A stretch of DNA of 64,000 nucleotides from Protea cynaroides (lineage: Eukaryota; Streptophyta; Magnoliopsida; Proteales; Proteaceae), in assembly GCA_028583415.1 (NCBI GenBank), contig CM053270.1, forward strand, positions 2,370,001-2,434,000. The letters run 5' to 3'. Below the pieces are notes generated by a model. It saw only the letters and a program-made list of their open reading frames with translations. It searched no databases and was not told the DNA's origin. Below are positions 10,950 to 21,491 of this stretch, piece by piece (the first letter of the stretch is position 1; the number at the start of each line of letters is the position of its first letter). The translations under genes and the position numbers were made by a program.

Positions 10950-11772
10950 GTATATTTACCAGAGCTGCCACTAGCATTGTTATTGAGTTTATGTTGATTG
11001 GTTGGGCACATTAAAGGATCTAATGATAGGTTTATCAACCCAGATTCCGCATTAATTAGACTTCTATATTTGCAATTTGTTGTTTTTGGTGCTTAAAGAT
11101 TATTGGCTTTTATTTGTGGTTATTCTCGTTGGGTGTTCTCTTCCGTTATTTGTTTACGTGACATGCTCCACATAAGGGGGAGATTGGAAATTCTTATCTA
11201 CTCAAGTTATCAGTTAAAGATTATTTATCTACTCAAGTCATTAGTCGAAGATAACTATTATTTGTTGGTTCGTGTCTACTCATGGAAGAGACACTTTCCT
11301 CTATCTTTGCTCATGTTGGAGCCTACAACTACCTTGCTCATGTTAGAGCCTACTACTATCTTAAGAAACACTTTTTTTTATCTTTGCTTGTATTGGAGCC
11401 TACTACTACCTTGCTCATGTTAGAGCCTACTACTACCTTGCTCATGTTGGAGCCAACCTACTACTTGTTGCACGTTGTTACACGTGATGCAACCTACTAC
11501 TACCATGCTCGTGTTGGGAGCATATTACTACTACAGTTGCACGTGATGCAACCTACTACAATTGCACGTGATGCAACCTCTACCTACTTGTTGCATGTGA
11601 TGCAACCTACTACTTTTGTTCATGTTGGAGCCACCACTATTGTTGCTCCTACTGTAATTTTTATTGCTACCTCCATTGATACATTGGTTTAAGGTGAAGC
11701 TTGTTCTGTTGTTACTATTTTGGTTCACAGTGACCTATACTGTGCTGCTACTAGTACTACTACTACTGCTGC
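10950..11772 (+). mobile_element. Cop-E: internal 3' portion of a Ty1/copia-type element (left piece)
   Basis: This sequence continues at 23537 after the inserted LTR G/Tek-B block and then reaches a copia-type LTR at 23607. I do not see RNase H or RT motifs, so assignment depends on position just upstream of that LTR. An earlier frame (11282-11692) is repetitive. The last frame runs through ACT/GCT codons (Thr/Ala-rich), across the insertion point, and ends at a stop at about 23599, shortly before a purine-rich tract and the LTR. The remainder of Cop-E lies beyond Tek-A2/Tek-A, outside the window. Confidence 0.4.
11283..11650 (+). repeat. Degenerate minisatellite in Cop-E
   Basis: About eleven units of 27-30 bp, consensus near TGCTCATGTTGGAGCCTACT plus ACTACCT, drifting into TGCACGTGATGCAACCTACT units. 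Reading stays open through most units and encodes alternating 'AHVGA'/Thr-Tyr or Leu-Glu-Pro-Thr repeats depending on frame. Confidence 0.7.
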
Positions 11773-13422
11773 TGTAAGACCCGTATCAAACTAACCGGTC
11801 TTACCACCTTGTATCAGGTCTTCCTATCATGGTCGGGCCAAGCGGGAGTGCGTGAAGAAACCACAACCACATGTATGAAATGGAACCCAAAAATAGTCAA
11901 TTATGAGCGTGTGGTCATATAGCTAAATAGGTGTGATCGACCACACCTCAAAATAATGCAACCATAGGAATTTAGGTCATGTGGTCACAAGTTTTAGAGG
12001 GTGTGGTTGACGGATTCTGCGACCCCACCTTCGACCATATGGAACCCAGACAGAACCGAGTTTAGGAAACCTTCCTAATCTGAAGGGGGCTCTTTCCTAA
12101 ACTCAATAGGGCTTATTATGGAGGTTTTTTCTCTATAAATAGGACATCCCTTAGCCTCTTTCATCCTTTTAAAACTCAAACTAAAAGTGAGAGAAAGAGA
12201 AGGGAAGGATGAGAACGAGAATTGAAGAGGAAGACTAAGAAGGGGAAATTTAGAGAAAACCTCTAAATCTTCAACAAGTTTAAGGTATGGAACATTCCCC
12301 ATGTCAATTGAGAGCCTAGAATAGTTCATAGAAGAGATAGGATTTAAGTGAGAACCCAATCATCAATCCATGTAAAAAAATTCCAAGTGAATCCATGGAA
12401 GGAATTTATGTGGATGTGGATTCTGTATAAAATACTAGTTCTGAGCCATAGAACAATCATAGCAAGGACCATGATGACAAGCCAAGGAATCCAAACATGA
12501 TGGAATGGAGTTGAGAGTGAAAAGTCGACCATCACACGTGTGGTCGTACGTATAGTCGCATGATGTGCGACCACACGAGACACATATTCGACCACACACC
12601 CTCAGGAAGTTTCCAAGGAGGGTGTGGTCGCATGTGTAGTCACAGGATATGTGACCACACCTTGTGACCACACGCCTTGTGGCCGCAAAAACTGAGACCA
12701 CATGTGCTGCCACACCTACGACCCCTCAGTTTCTATTGGTTTAAACTGATGGAAATAAATTATAATTTAAAATCTATAAATTTGTTAGATTTTCAAGTGG
12801 TCTAAGAGTGAATTACAAAGCTTGAACGAGGATCTACTATCAACCAAAGGTGAGGGAACAAGACCTAAACTAATTGGCTAATAATAAACTATTTTTATTT
12901 ATTGAGTCCAATGCTATGAATGATTCTATGCTTATATGCATATATTGTGCATTTCACATGTCATCCAATATTCCTGTTATTACTGTTCATGCATATTTAA
13001 TTCAGTTTATTTATAACAAGATGATGATGATGATGCTAGGAATAGGCATGTGAATGTATGTGTGCGGTTAGTGTACTTAATGCGAGTGGAGCATCAGGGG
13101 GAGGATGTGACACTGTGGTTCATCCTGGTCACCAGACTCTAGCTCTATCTCTACTCAAGTCTTGTCCACTAACATCATCGTATCACCATTACCTTAGCAG
13201 AACTATTACGTCGTAGGGCGTCAGGGGAGGTGGTCTCAGACCTGTAGTCTCTGACTCTGCTGGGGGGCCTTAGCTCTATCTCTATGATCATATTGAGGGA
13301 TGCTGGGGCGAGGCCTTGGATACACTGTTTGACATTAGGATTGGTTAGTTGCGAGCCCAGTTTGCAAGCCCTCGCCAATAGGGGCTTACGTGTTGGTATG
13401 GGTAGGGCATCAGGGGAAGTGT
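11773..13422 (+). repeat. Tek LTR G, 5' 1650 bp (plus orientation)
   Basis: Starts TGTAAGACCCG. TATA box TCTCTATAAATAG at about 12130-12143, so U3 is about 390 bp. Splice-like sites: donor TTTAAG/GTATGG near 12283, acceptor TTTGTTAG near 12789, donor CAAAG/GTGAGGG near 12848. Palindrome cassettes at 11925-12060 and 12530-12720 are of the GTGTGGTCG/CGACCACAC type. It is interrupted at 13422 by Tek-B and resumes at 22845. Left flank GCTGC compares with right flank GCTGT at 23537 (four of five), consistent with a TSD in Cop-E. Confidence 0.8.
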
Positions 13423-15727
13423 TGTCACACCCCATTTCTGTACTATTCAGAATGGTGTGATGAACTGCTAGCAAACCAATGGTTCAACCAGGATCTCGAG
13501 TAGGCTATATCCGTGTTATCTAAACCCCATACATCCATATTCATAATCAGAGTAAATACACAATAGCGGAAGTCTTATAATAAAATGAACTGAGGAATCT
13601 AAATGTGATATTCATATTTAAGTACCAAATTATTCTGTATCAACTAAGACATAAATAAATATCATTTACATCTCTTTAATAAATCCAAATAAATAAATAA
13701 AAAAAAATCTAAACGAATACGCATGAGTTGCACTCACAAGAGGAGTCATGTGTATCCTCTACATCTTCAGCTTCAATCGCCGCCATATGTCCGTACACAG
13801 GAGCATTGATAAAATATTCAACAGTGGTACCTGCATCATCAACTAAAAATATTCGACGTCGAGAGGGTGAGCACACATCATGGCTCAGTGAGCAAACAAA
13901 ATAATGCAACAATATATATGCATGCATTCCATTCATATCTTTAGTCTGGTTTTAAGTTTGCAATATGCAATAGAAAGGGTTGGAGGTCAAAGGTCCCATT
14001 TATTGACCCCTCCTCTATACACAGGGTGTGGAAGCCCACCCAAAGGTTAACGTTTATTGTCGTCCCCATCCACCCTACCATGAACATTGTACAACAAAGG
14101 TAACCGTTTATTGTTGTACAGTGCCATACCAACACGTAAGTCCCTGCTGGCGAGGGCTTGCAAACTGGGCTCGCAACTAACCAATCCTAATGCCAAACAG
14201 TGTATCCAAGGCCTCACCCCAACATCCCTCAGAACGCCCATAGAGATAGAGCTAAGGCCCCCTAGTAGAGTCGAAGACTACAAGGACCAAGACCACCTCC
14301 CTTGATGCTCTACGTCATAATATTTCTGCTAAAGTAATGGCGATACGACGATGTTAATGCACAAGACTTGAGTTAGAGATAGAGCTAAAGTGCCTGGATC
14401 AAACACCGCATAACACTTCCCCTGATGCCCCACTCGCATCGAGTACACTAACCACACACAAACATTCACATGCCTATTCCTATCATCATCATCATCATCA
14501 TCATGTTATCAACAATAAAGTAAATATGCATGAAACAATAATAGAAATATTGGATGACATGTTATATGCACATTACAAGCATATTCGCATAGAATCAAGA
14601 ATGGCATTGGACTCAAGAAAAATAAAAATAGTTTGTTATTAATCAATTAGTTTAGGTCTTGTTTCCTCACCTTAGCTTGCTATTAGATCCTCTTTCAAGC
14701 TTTAAGAATCACCTTTATATTGATATTATATTGCTAGAAGACCTAACAAAATCAATAGAATTTTATTAGATTTTATTCCAATTTTTCTAACTTGCTGTCA
14801 ACTGGGGGTAGCAGGATGGGTCGCAGGTAGGGTAGCAGTATACTGCGACCCCCTGTAGTAGGGTCGATGACCCATCGACCCTAGGTGCGACCACCCCTTT
14901 TCTGGGTTTCCCGAACACTGGGGGTCGATACTCAGGGTCAAGTAGGGTCGATGCACCATCGACCCCACGTGCGACCCCCGTGGTTTTGGTCTATATTCTC
15001 ATATTTTGATCCATTCTTCCTTGTTTAATTTCTATGGCTTCCTTCCATAGTCCATTCCATACACTTTCTATGGATTAGAACTACTCTTTACTCAACATAT
15101 AGGTTAATTGATCTCTTCCATGGTTTCCATCAAAACTTAACCATGGATGGATGGTTTGGGTTTCTCCTACATCATCCTTCAACTATTCTAAGTCTCACGA
15201 AATAGGTAGGATTAGTGTTCTTACTTGAGAAGAATACTCCTTCTCTGTAACTCTTCTCCTTTTGTTTTCTTTTCTACTTTCCTTCTCTTCTTCTTCTCTT
15301 CCTTCTCTTCTCTTTCTCTCAATTCAATTTGGGTTCTAAAAGGAGTGAAAGAGGCTTAGGGACGTCCTTTATATAGAGTAGAAACCCCTAAAATAAGCCT
15401 CTTTGAGATTAGGAAAGGGCCCAACCGAAATTAGGAAACTTTCTTAAATTTTGTTTCTGGCGGCAACTGGGGGTCGATGAGGGGGTCGATGATCCCGTCG
15501 ACCCCTGGTCCGACCTCCGGTTAAAAACTGAGGGTCTGACTTTTGTATTGGGGGGTCCGACCCCACTTCACTGGATGTGCGACCCTTGCCCCTTTTTGAG
15601 TGTTTTTTGGTCAGTTTAATACCTGGGATCATGATCTCCTTCACGCACTTGGTCCATTTGGCTCGACCACGATGGGTAGACCTGGTCCAAAGTGGTAAGA
15701 CCGGATTAGATTGACACGGATCTTACA
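13423..15727 (-). repeat. Tek-B 3' LTR, 2.3 kb
   Basis: Plus strand TGTCACACCCC...GATCTTACA (2305 bp). Minus-strand TATA box CTCTATATAAAGG near 15366-15380; donor CTCAAG/GTAAGA near 15222; donor CAAAG/GTGAGG-like near 14674. Palindrome cassettes at about 14803-15000 and 15460-15600, GGGTCGA type. The C-terminal end of pol overlaps the LTR edge (15641-15727). Confidence 0.85.
13709..13830 (-). other. Conserved small coding-like block in Tek-B LTR (U5)
   Basis: After the acceptor-like GATGCAG the sense strand encodes the 'EYFINAPVYGHMAAIE' core and an acidic, Cys/Ser-containing end (DSSCECNSCVFV). It matches 4763-4884 and 23136-23257 with several third-position differences. Confidence 0.35.
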
Positions 15728-18700
15728 ACTCCCCCTACTTATAAAAATTTCGTCCTCGAAATTGTACGTACCTTCTGAATAAAACAAATAAGGGTATTGC
15801 TTTTGCATAGCATTCTCTTTTTCCCATGTGACTTCTTCTATATCCCTACTTCTCCAGGTGACTTTGACATAATAGATATCATGGTTACGTAAACATTGCA
15901 CCTTTCGACTAGTGATCTCAATCGGTGCTACTTCAAAGGTCAATTCTTCAGTTAAATCTAGTAGATCCATTGTCAAAACGTGCGTCGGATCGTTGTCATA
16001 CTTCTTTAATATGGAAATATGAAATACGTCGTGTACACTTGACATAGATGGGGGTAGTGCTAACTGATAAGCCACTTTTCCACATTTGGCTAAGATCTCA
16101 TATGGCCCGACATATCTTGGACTTAGTTTCCCCTTCTGTCCGAATCATTTCAGACCTCGCATAGGCGAAACCTTTAAGTATACATTATCACCCACGGCGA
16201 ACTCAAGATCTCTGTGTCGAGTATCTGCATATTGCTTCTGACGATTCTGAGCTGTTCTCACTCTTTCCTTGATAATGTCGACCACTCGACAAGTCTCCTC
16301 AACAAATTCTGGTCCAACGAGACTACGTTCCCCAACTTCATTCCAAAACAAAGGAGTTCGACATTTTCTGCCATACAGTGCCTCATAGGGTGACATCTGT
16401 ATAGTAGCCTGATAGCTATTGTTATACGTGAACTCGATCAGTGGTAACTTTTCATCCCATGATCCTTTAAAATCAATTACACATGCTCGTAGCATATCTT
16501 CTAGAATCTGAATTGTACGCTCTGACTGTCCATCTGTCTGTGGATGGAATGCAGTACTAAACTTCAGTGTGATACCCATAGCTTTTTGCAATCCTTCCCA
16601 AAACTTGGAAGTAAATCATGGATCTCTATTGGACACAATGCTCTCTGGTACACCGTGTAGTCGAACTATATTATCCACATACAGCTTCGCTAACCTCTCT
16701 AGTGTATACTGAGGTCGGATAGGTATAAAGCGAGATGTTTTAGTCAAGCGGTCTACAATCACCCAAACTGCGTCGACTACTCGAGGAGTCAATGGCACTC
16801 CTGTGACGAAGTCCATAGTGATGCAGTCCCATTTCCATGCCGGTTCCGGTAACGGCTGTAACAATCCTGCAGGTCTTTGTCGTTCAGCCTTTACTTTATG
16901 ACAATTTAGGCATTGAGACACGAACTTAGTTACGTCTGCTTTCATCCCTCGCCACCAATATAATTTTTGTAAATCATGATACATTTTTGTACTTCCAGGA
17001 TGTATCGAATAGATGGTGGTATGGGCTTCTTTCATCAGTCGGTGTCTAATGTCCAAGCTTTCTGTTTCCGGTACACATATTCTTCCTTTGTACTTCAGTA
17101 CCTTTTCTTCGTCCAAGGTAAACTCAGGGATAGTCCTACCTTTTTCAATGTCCTCTTGCACCGTCCTTAGGTAAGGTTCTGATTTACCCTTGGTTGGCTG
17201 ATCCATCCATTGCATCTATCATGAACTGCTCATTGCCGTGATTGAATACTGTTTCAGTAGTACACATTGTTGCAGTTGTATTAACCTCTCCTTGCGATTT
17301 TATCATTGCCTTTCTGCTCAGCGCATCCGCTACTACATTAGCTTTCCCCGGATGATACTGGATATCACAGTCATAGTCTTTCAATAATTTCAGCCATCTT
17401 CTTTGTCTCATATTCAACTCCTTCTGATTAAATAGAAAAGTAAGACTTTTATGGTCCAATTTAATCTGGAACTTTTCTCCGTATAGGTAATGTCTCCATA
17501 TCTTGACAGCATGTACTACTGCCGCTAACTTCAAATCATGAGTGGGATAGTTTTTCTCATGTGTCTTTAATTGTCTTGAGGTATAGGCAATTACTTGTTC
17601 TCCTTGCATAAGCACACATCCTAATCCTAGTCCTGACGCATCAGTGTACAAGATAAATGACTGTCCTGGAATAGGAATAGTCAAAATCAGAGCGGATATT
17701 AATCTGGTCTTCAAGGTTTGGAAGCTCTTCTTGCATTTATCCGTCCACACAAACTTTTCACCTTTCTTAGTCAGACTGGTGAGAGGTACGGCAATCCAGG
17801 AATAGTCTTCCACAAATCACCGATAGTAACCAGCTAGACCCAAAAAGCTTATAATTTCTGGAACACTCTTTGGTGCTACCCACTTTACAATAGCCTCGAT
17901 CTTGCTGGGATCCACTTTGATTCCTTCAGCGGATGCTACATGACCTAGGAAGGCGACTTCACTTAGCCAGAACTCGCACTTGGTAAATTTGGCATATAGC
18001 TTCTCTTTCCTTAATCGCTGCAGAGCGGCATTTAGATTCTTAATATGAGTTTCTTTGTCCTTGGAATATACCAATATATCATCTATGAATACAATAACCG
18101 ACGTATCCAACATATCATGGAAAACTCGGTTCATAAGTTCCATGAAAGTTGCTGGTGCGTTTGTCAATCCAAAAGACATGACCAAGAATTCATAATGTCC
18201 ATATCTGGTCCTGAAAGCTGTCTTAGGAATATCCCCATATTTAATCTTCAACTAATGATAGCCTGACCGAAGATCGATCTTAGAAAATACCTTTGCTCCT
18301 TGCAACTGATCGAACAAGTCATCGATCCGAGGTAGTGGATATCGATTCTTGATTGTCAGTTTGTTCAACTCTCGATAGTCGATACATAATCGAACGCTAT
18401 CGTCCTTCTTCTTTATGAACAATACTGGCGCTCCCCATGGTGATATACTAGGTCGAATATACCCCTTGTCCAGTAGTTCTTGTAGTTGTACTTTCAATTC
18501 CTTTAGTTCAGTAGGAGCCATTCGATAAGGTGCTTTTGATACTAGTGCGGCTCCAGGTATAAGGTCTATCACAAATTTTGTAGCTCGGTCAGGTGGTAGT
18601 CCTGGTAGTTCCTCGAGAAATACGTCCGGGTAGTCCCGCACGACATCAATATCTTCCATCCGTGGTGCTTCCTTGGTGAGGTCAACCACTGATACTAAAT

Positions 18701-19135
18701 ACCCGACTGATCCTTTCTCAATGCACTTCTTAGCCTTTAGTGCTGAGACTATAAGCTTGCATTTACGGGGAAGTTTGGCTCCCGCAAAACTGAATTCAGT
18801 TCCTTCTTTGTCTTTGAATGTTAGCTTCTTTTCGGCGCATAATAGGTTTGTAGAATGCCGAGCTAACCAATCCATTCCCAAGATGACGTCAAAGTCTGCC
18901 ATCTCGAGTTGAATCAAGATTGCATCTAAGGTTTTCTCGTCAATGAGAACTGGACATGGCCCATAACCTTTTTCTAATTCCACTTCTAATCCCATCAGTG
19001 ACCGTAAAAATAGTTTGTAGTCTAATGTTTTGATGGATAAATTCAGCTTCTTTCCAAATGACAGATATATAAAAGAATGAGTAGCTCCTGAGTCAAAGAG
19101 TACTCTGGCGGGTATGCCATTTATAGGTACGATAC
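15641..19135 (-). pseudogene. pol: Tek-B Pol (protease, RT, RNase H, integrase, chromodomain-like tail), interrupted
   Basis: Sense order: protease with DSGAT near 19095 and 'DVILGMDWLARH'; RT from about 18540 with 'FSKIDLRSGYH' and the FIDD active site (VFIDDILVYS) near 18085; RNase H at about 17650-17300 with 'YTDASG' but DLKL where Tek-C has DLEL, so a likely catalytic Glu is Lys; integrase zinc-binding HHCC about 17050-16900; integrase core with Asp in MDF, Asp in SNRD and Glu in QSERT (16520); a GPY/F-like region; and a chromodomain-like end ('VKVTWRSRDIEEVTWEKE', about 15860) as in Del/Tekay chromoviruses. Stops near 18250 (CAG to TAG), 17815, 16613 and 16143 (CGA to TGA). A deletion/frameshift near 17190-17215 removes the RNase H-integrase linker present in Tek-C. 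Confidence 0.88.
15728..15742 (-). promoter_or_regulatory. Polypurine tract of Tek-B
   Basis: Minus strand reads AAGTAGGGGGAGT directly before the 3' LTR start TGTAAGATC. It would prime plus-strand DNA synthesis. Confidence 0.75.
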
Positions 19136-19204
19136 CTGTGATTTATTTTAACTTAGTCTACATGCTCATACAATGTATTACAACTTTAAAGGTTTAGGTT
19201 ATAC
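19136..19204 (-). other. Tek-B intron-like spacer between gag and protease
   Basis: 69 nt from donor CACAG/GTATAA to acceptor ATCACAG. Ten bases, TCACAGGTAT, are repeated exactly at the two junctions. Gag terminates at a TAA 12 nt inside; removing the 69 nt joins Gag to Pol in frame. An ACTAAG branch-like site is about 20 nt before the acceptor. The acceptor side is A-rich rather than pyrimidine-rich. Confidence 0.6.
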
Positions 19205-20462
19205 CTGTGACCACATCGGGCGATGTGGCAGCACCCTCAAATGTAACAGGATAAACTCGTCCTTGATGTAAATGCTTCCTGGGATTAGGACACTCTCTCA
19301 TCATATGTTCCACTTGATTGCAGTTATAACATTTTGGACCTTCAGTATTTGGCTTTGGCTGTTGTTGAGCTACTTGGGTAGTCTTGGGTGCAGCGGTAAA
19401 ACTTTGAGTACGGAAAGGTTTGTATGTCCTGTTAGTACCTCCGTTGTAAGAATTACCAGCTGGCCTTTTTACACCTCTGTTTTGCATAAAGTAACTCTCT
19501 TTTTGGATCGACTCTATAACTCAAGCAATTTGCACGGCTTCATTATAAATCTTCTTGTCTAAGCCCAAAACGTGCTCTCTGATGCTTCCTCTAAGTCCCA
19601 AGACAAACCTACAGGTTTTAGTGTCTTCCTCCTGCATGCTTAGTGGTGCAAAGAAAAACAGCTCTTTATAACGCTGCTGATACGCGTCCACTGTCATCTG
19701 TCCCTGATATAAACTCAGGAACTCCTTCTCCATAGAATCTCTGAAGCTTCGGGGAAAGTACTTCTCAAGGAAAGCTTCCTTATATATAGCCCAAGTCAAT
19801 AGGGCGTGCTTGGTTATCAAATAGTCCTTTGTAGATTTCCACCAATGATGTGCATCACCTTTTAGCATGAAGGTGGCACATAATACCGTTTCCTCCTCTG
19901 TGATAGTCATCATTAGAAAATTCCTCTCCATTTCGTCGATCCAGTGTGCTGGCCAGAGCGGATCAGACGATTTTCTGGTAAACCCCTTAGGTTTCATCTT
20001 TAAGAATCTCTCAATGAGTCGAGAGTGATCCAGTTGATTAGGAGCATATGCCCCATATATAAGTGGTGGATACTGAAAATTTCCTTGCACTGCTTCAGGG
20101 TGTGGTACTGGAATCTATACAGCTGGTGGTTGAGGTTCTGGGTGGTTACCCACCGGTGTTGCATTGGCTTGCCCAGCCTGTATAGGTGTAGTTTGTGCCG
20201 CCTGGAACATCATTCCCATCATTCCCTGCATATGGGCTTGCGCGTGTTGCATTTGTTGATGTTGTTGTGCCAAATTAATCACCACTGTAGTCAATTCCGG
20301 TGGTGGGGGTGGCAGGTTAGTAGGATTTGCCAGACCCTGGTTCACTGGTGGTGCAACCTGCGGATTACCCTGTGCATTTATATTGTCTTGACTGGCTTCC
20401 TCCATGGGTGGTGGTGGTGGAACTGCGTTACGACTTTGCCTGGTTACTCTACGCCCAGCCAT
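19194..20462 (-). pseudogene. gag: Tek-B Gag, two stops
   Basis: Starts at MAGRRVTRQSR (20462). Same architecture as Tek-A gag: Pro/Gln-rich N-terminus, capsid-like core with HHWWKST and YFPRSF, basic linker, then a CX2CX4HX4C knuckle near 19300-19345 in which the usual Gly before His is Glu (CNQVEHMMREC). Frame closed by TAG near 20113 (CAG in Tek-A) and TGA near 19518 (CGA in Tek-A). Otherwise colinear with Tek-A throughout. Confidence 0.85.
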
Positions 20463-20599
20463 ATTTTCCTCGGATATTGGTGATGCCTGAAAATCATTAA
20501 CATACGTGAGGCAATCATTTATACTTCATGTAGATACACTAACCAATGTTATTTTCAAATTTTTTAGATCATTCCAGGAAAATTACTGTCTTTTCTATA

Positions 20600-20890
20600 T
20601 AGGGTCGATAGTGGGGGTCGATGGTATGTCCGACCCTAAGATCGACCCTGGGAATCCCTGATTTTCACCGAGAGTCGGGGGTCGATGTAAGGGTCGATGG
20701 GTGTCCGACCCTAGGTGCAACCCCTGGTTCTCTGTCAGATTACCGAGAGCTGTGGGTCGATGCAAGGGTCGATGGTATGTCCGACCACAGGTTCGACCCC
20801 TGGTGTTCTGTCAGATTACCGAGAGCCGTGGATCGATACGGGGGTCGATGGGTGGGTCGATGGTCCTGGTCGAATTCTCTGACCCCCAGA
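20600..20890. repeat. Tek-B leader palindrome array (GGGTCGA/TCGACCC type)
   Basis: Three to four degenerate units with GGGTCGATG and CGACCC words separated by CTGTCAGATTACCGAGAG-type spacers, as at 1920-2200. On the plus strand it lies in the presumed first exon of the antisense gene. Confidence 0.7.
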
Positions 20891-21044
20891 CCAAAAATCA
20901 GATTTTTAAGGTCCGATTCTGAGTTCATTTCTCATTCTTCCTTCTCCGTTTCGACTCGTCTCCTTCCTCTAAGTTGCTACAGTGCCGACTCTGCTACATT
21001 GGTCATTATGGTTCCGTGTTTCGACATCTACTCCATTCCTACAG

Positions 21045-21486
21045 GTATGTCTTCTCCATTTACCTGTTTTTAGGTTTTCTTTTCTAGGTTTTTACTTGTA
21101 TATCTTGTTTTCTTCAAATTAAACTTTTTCCAACCGTAAAAATTTGATTTTTATTGGGGGCTTTTGTTGTTGATGAGTCAATGGATGAAAGCCCTAAAAA
21201 ATATTTAAGTTTCATCGGTTGGTTATCGAGAAACTCAAATTTCGCTCTTTTTGCCCTAATTTGTCAAAATTTTCAATTTCTCAAAATTCTTTCAAATTGG
21301 ATTCCGTTAGTTAGAATTTCCGACTGTATGAGTATTGCAGGATAGTTTAGAACCTACGTAAGTCCTCCTGCCCACGTGTATGGGTGACAAGTGAGGCTTT
21401 TGGCCAACTTACGTCATTATAATGTCAAAATTTTTGGAGTTTTCTATTTTACTAATCCATTATCTGTTTTTCCTTGTGGTTTACAG
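21045..21486 (+). other. Tek-B antisense gene: 5'-UTR intron (predicted)
   Basis: Donor CTACAG/GTATGT at 21044/21045; acceptor TGTGGTTTACAG at 21486; TTACTAATC branch-like site about 37 nt upstream; 442 nt. The start ATG follows five bases after the acceptor. Confidence 0.5.
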
Positions 21487-21491
21487 ATATT

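Noticed and set aside
11283..11650. Possible CRISPR-like array
   Set aside because: Units are contiguous and degenerate without spacers, and the DNA is plant nuclear.
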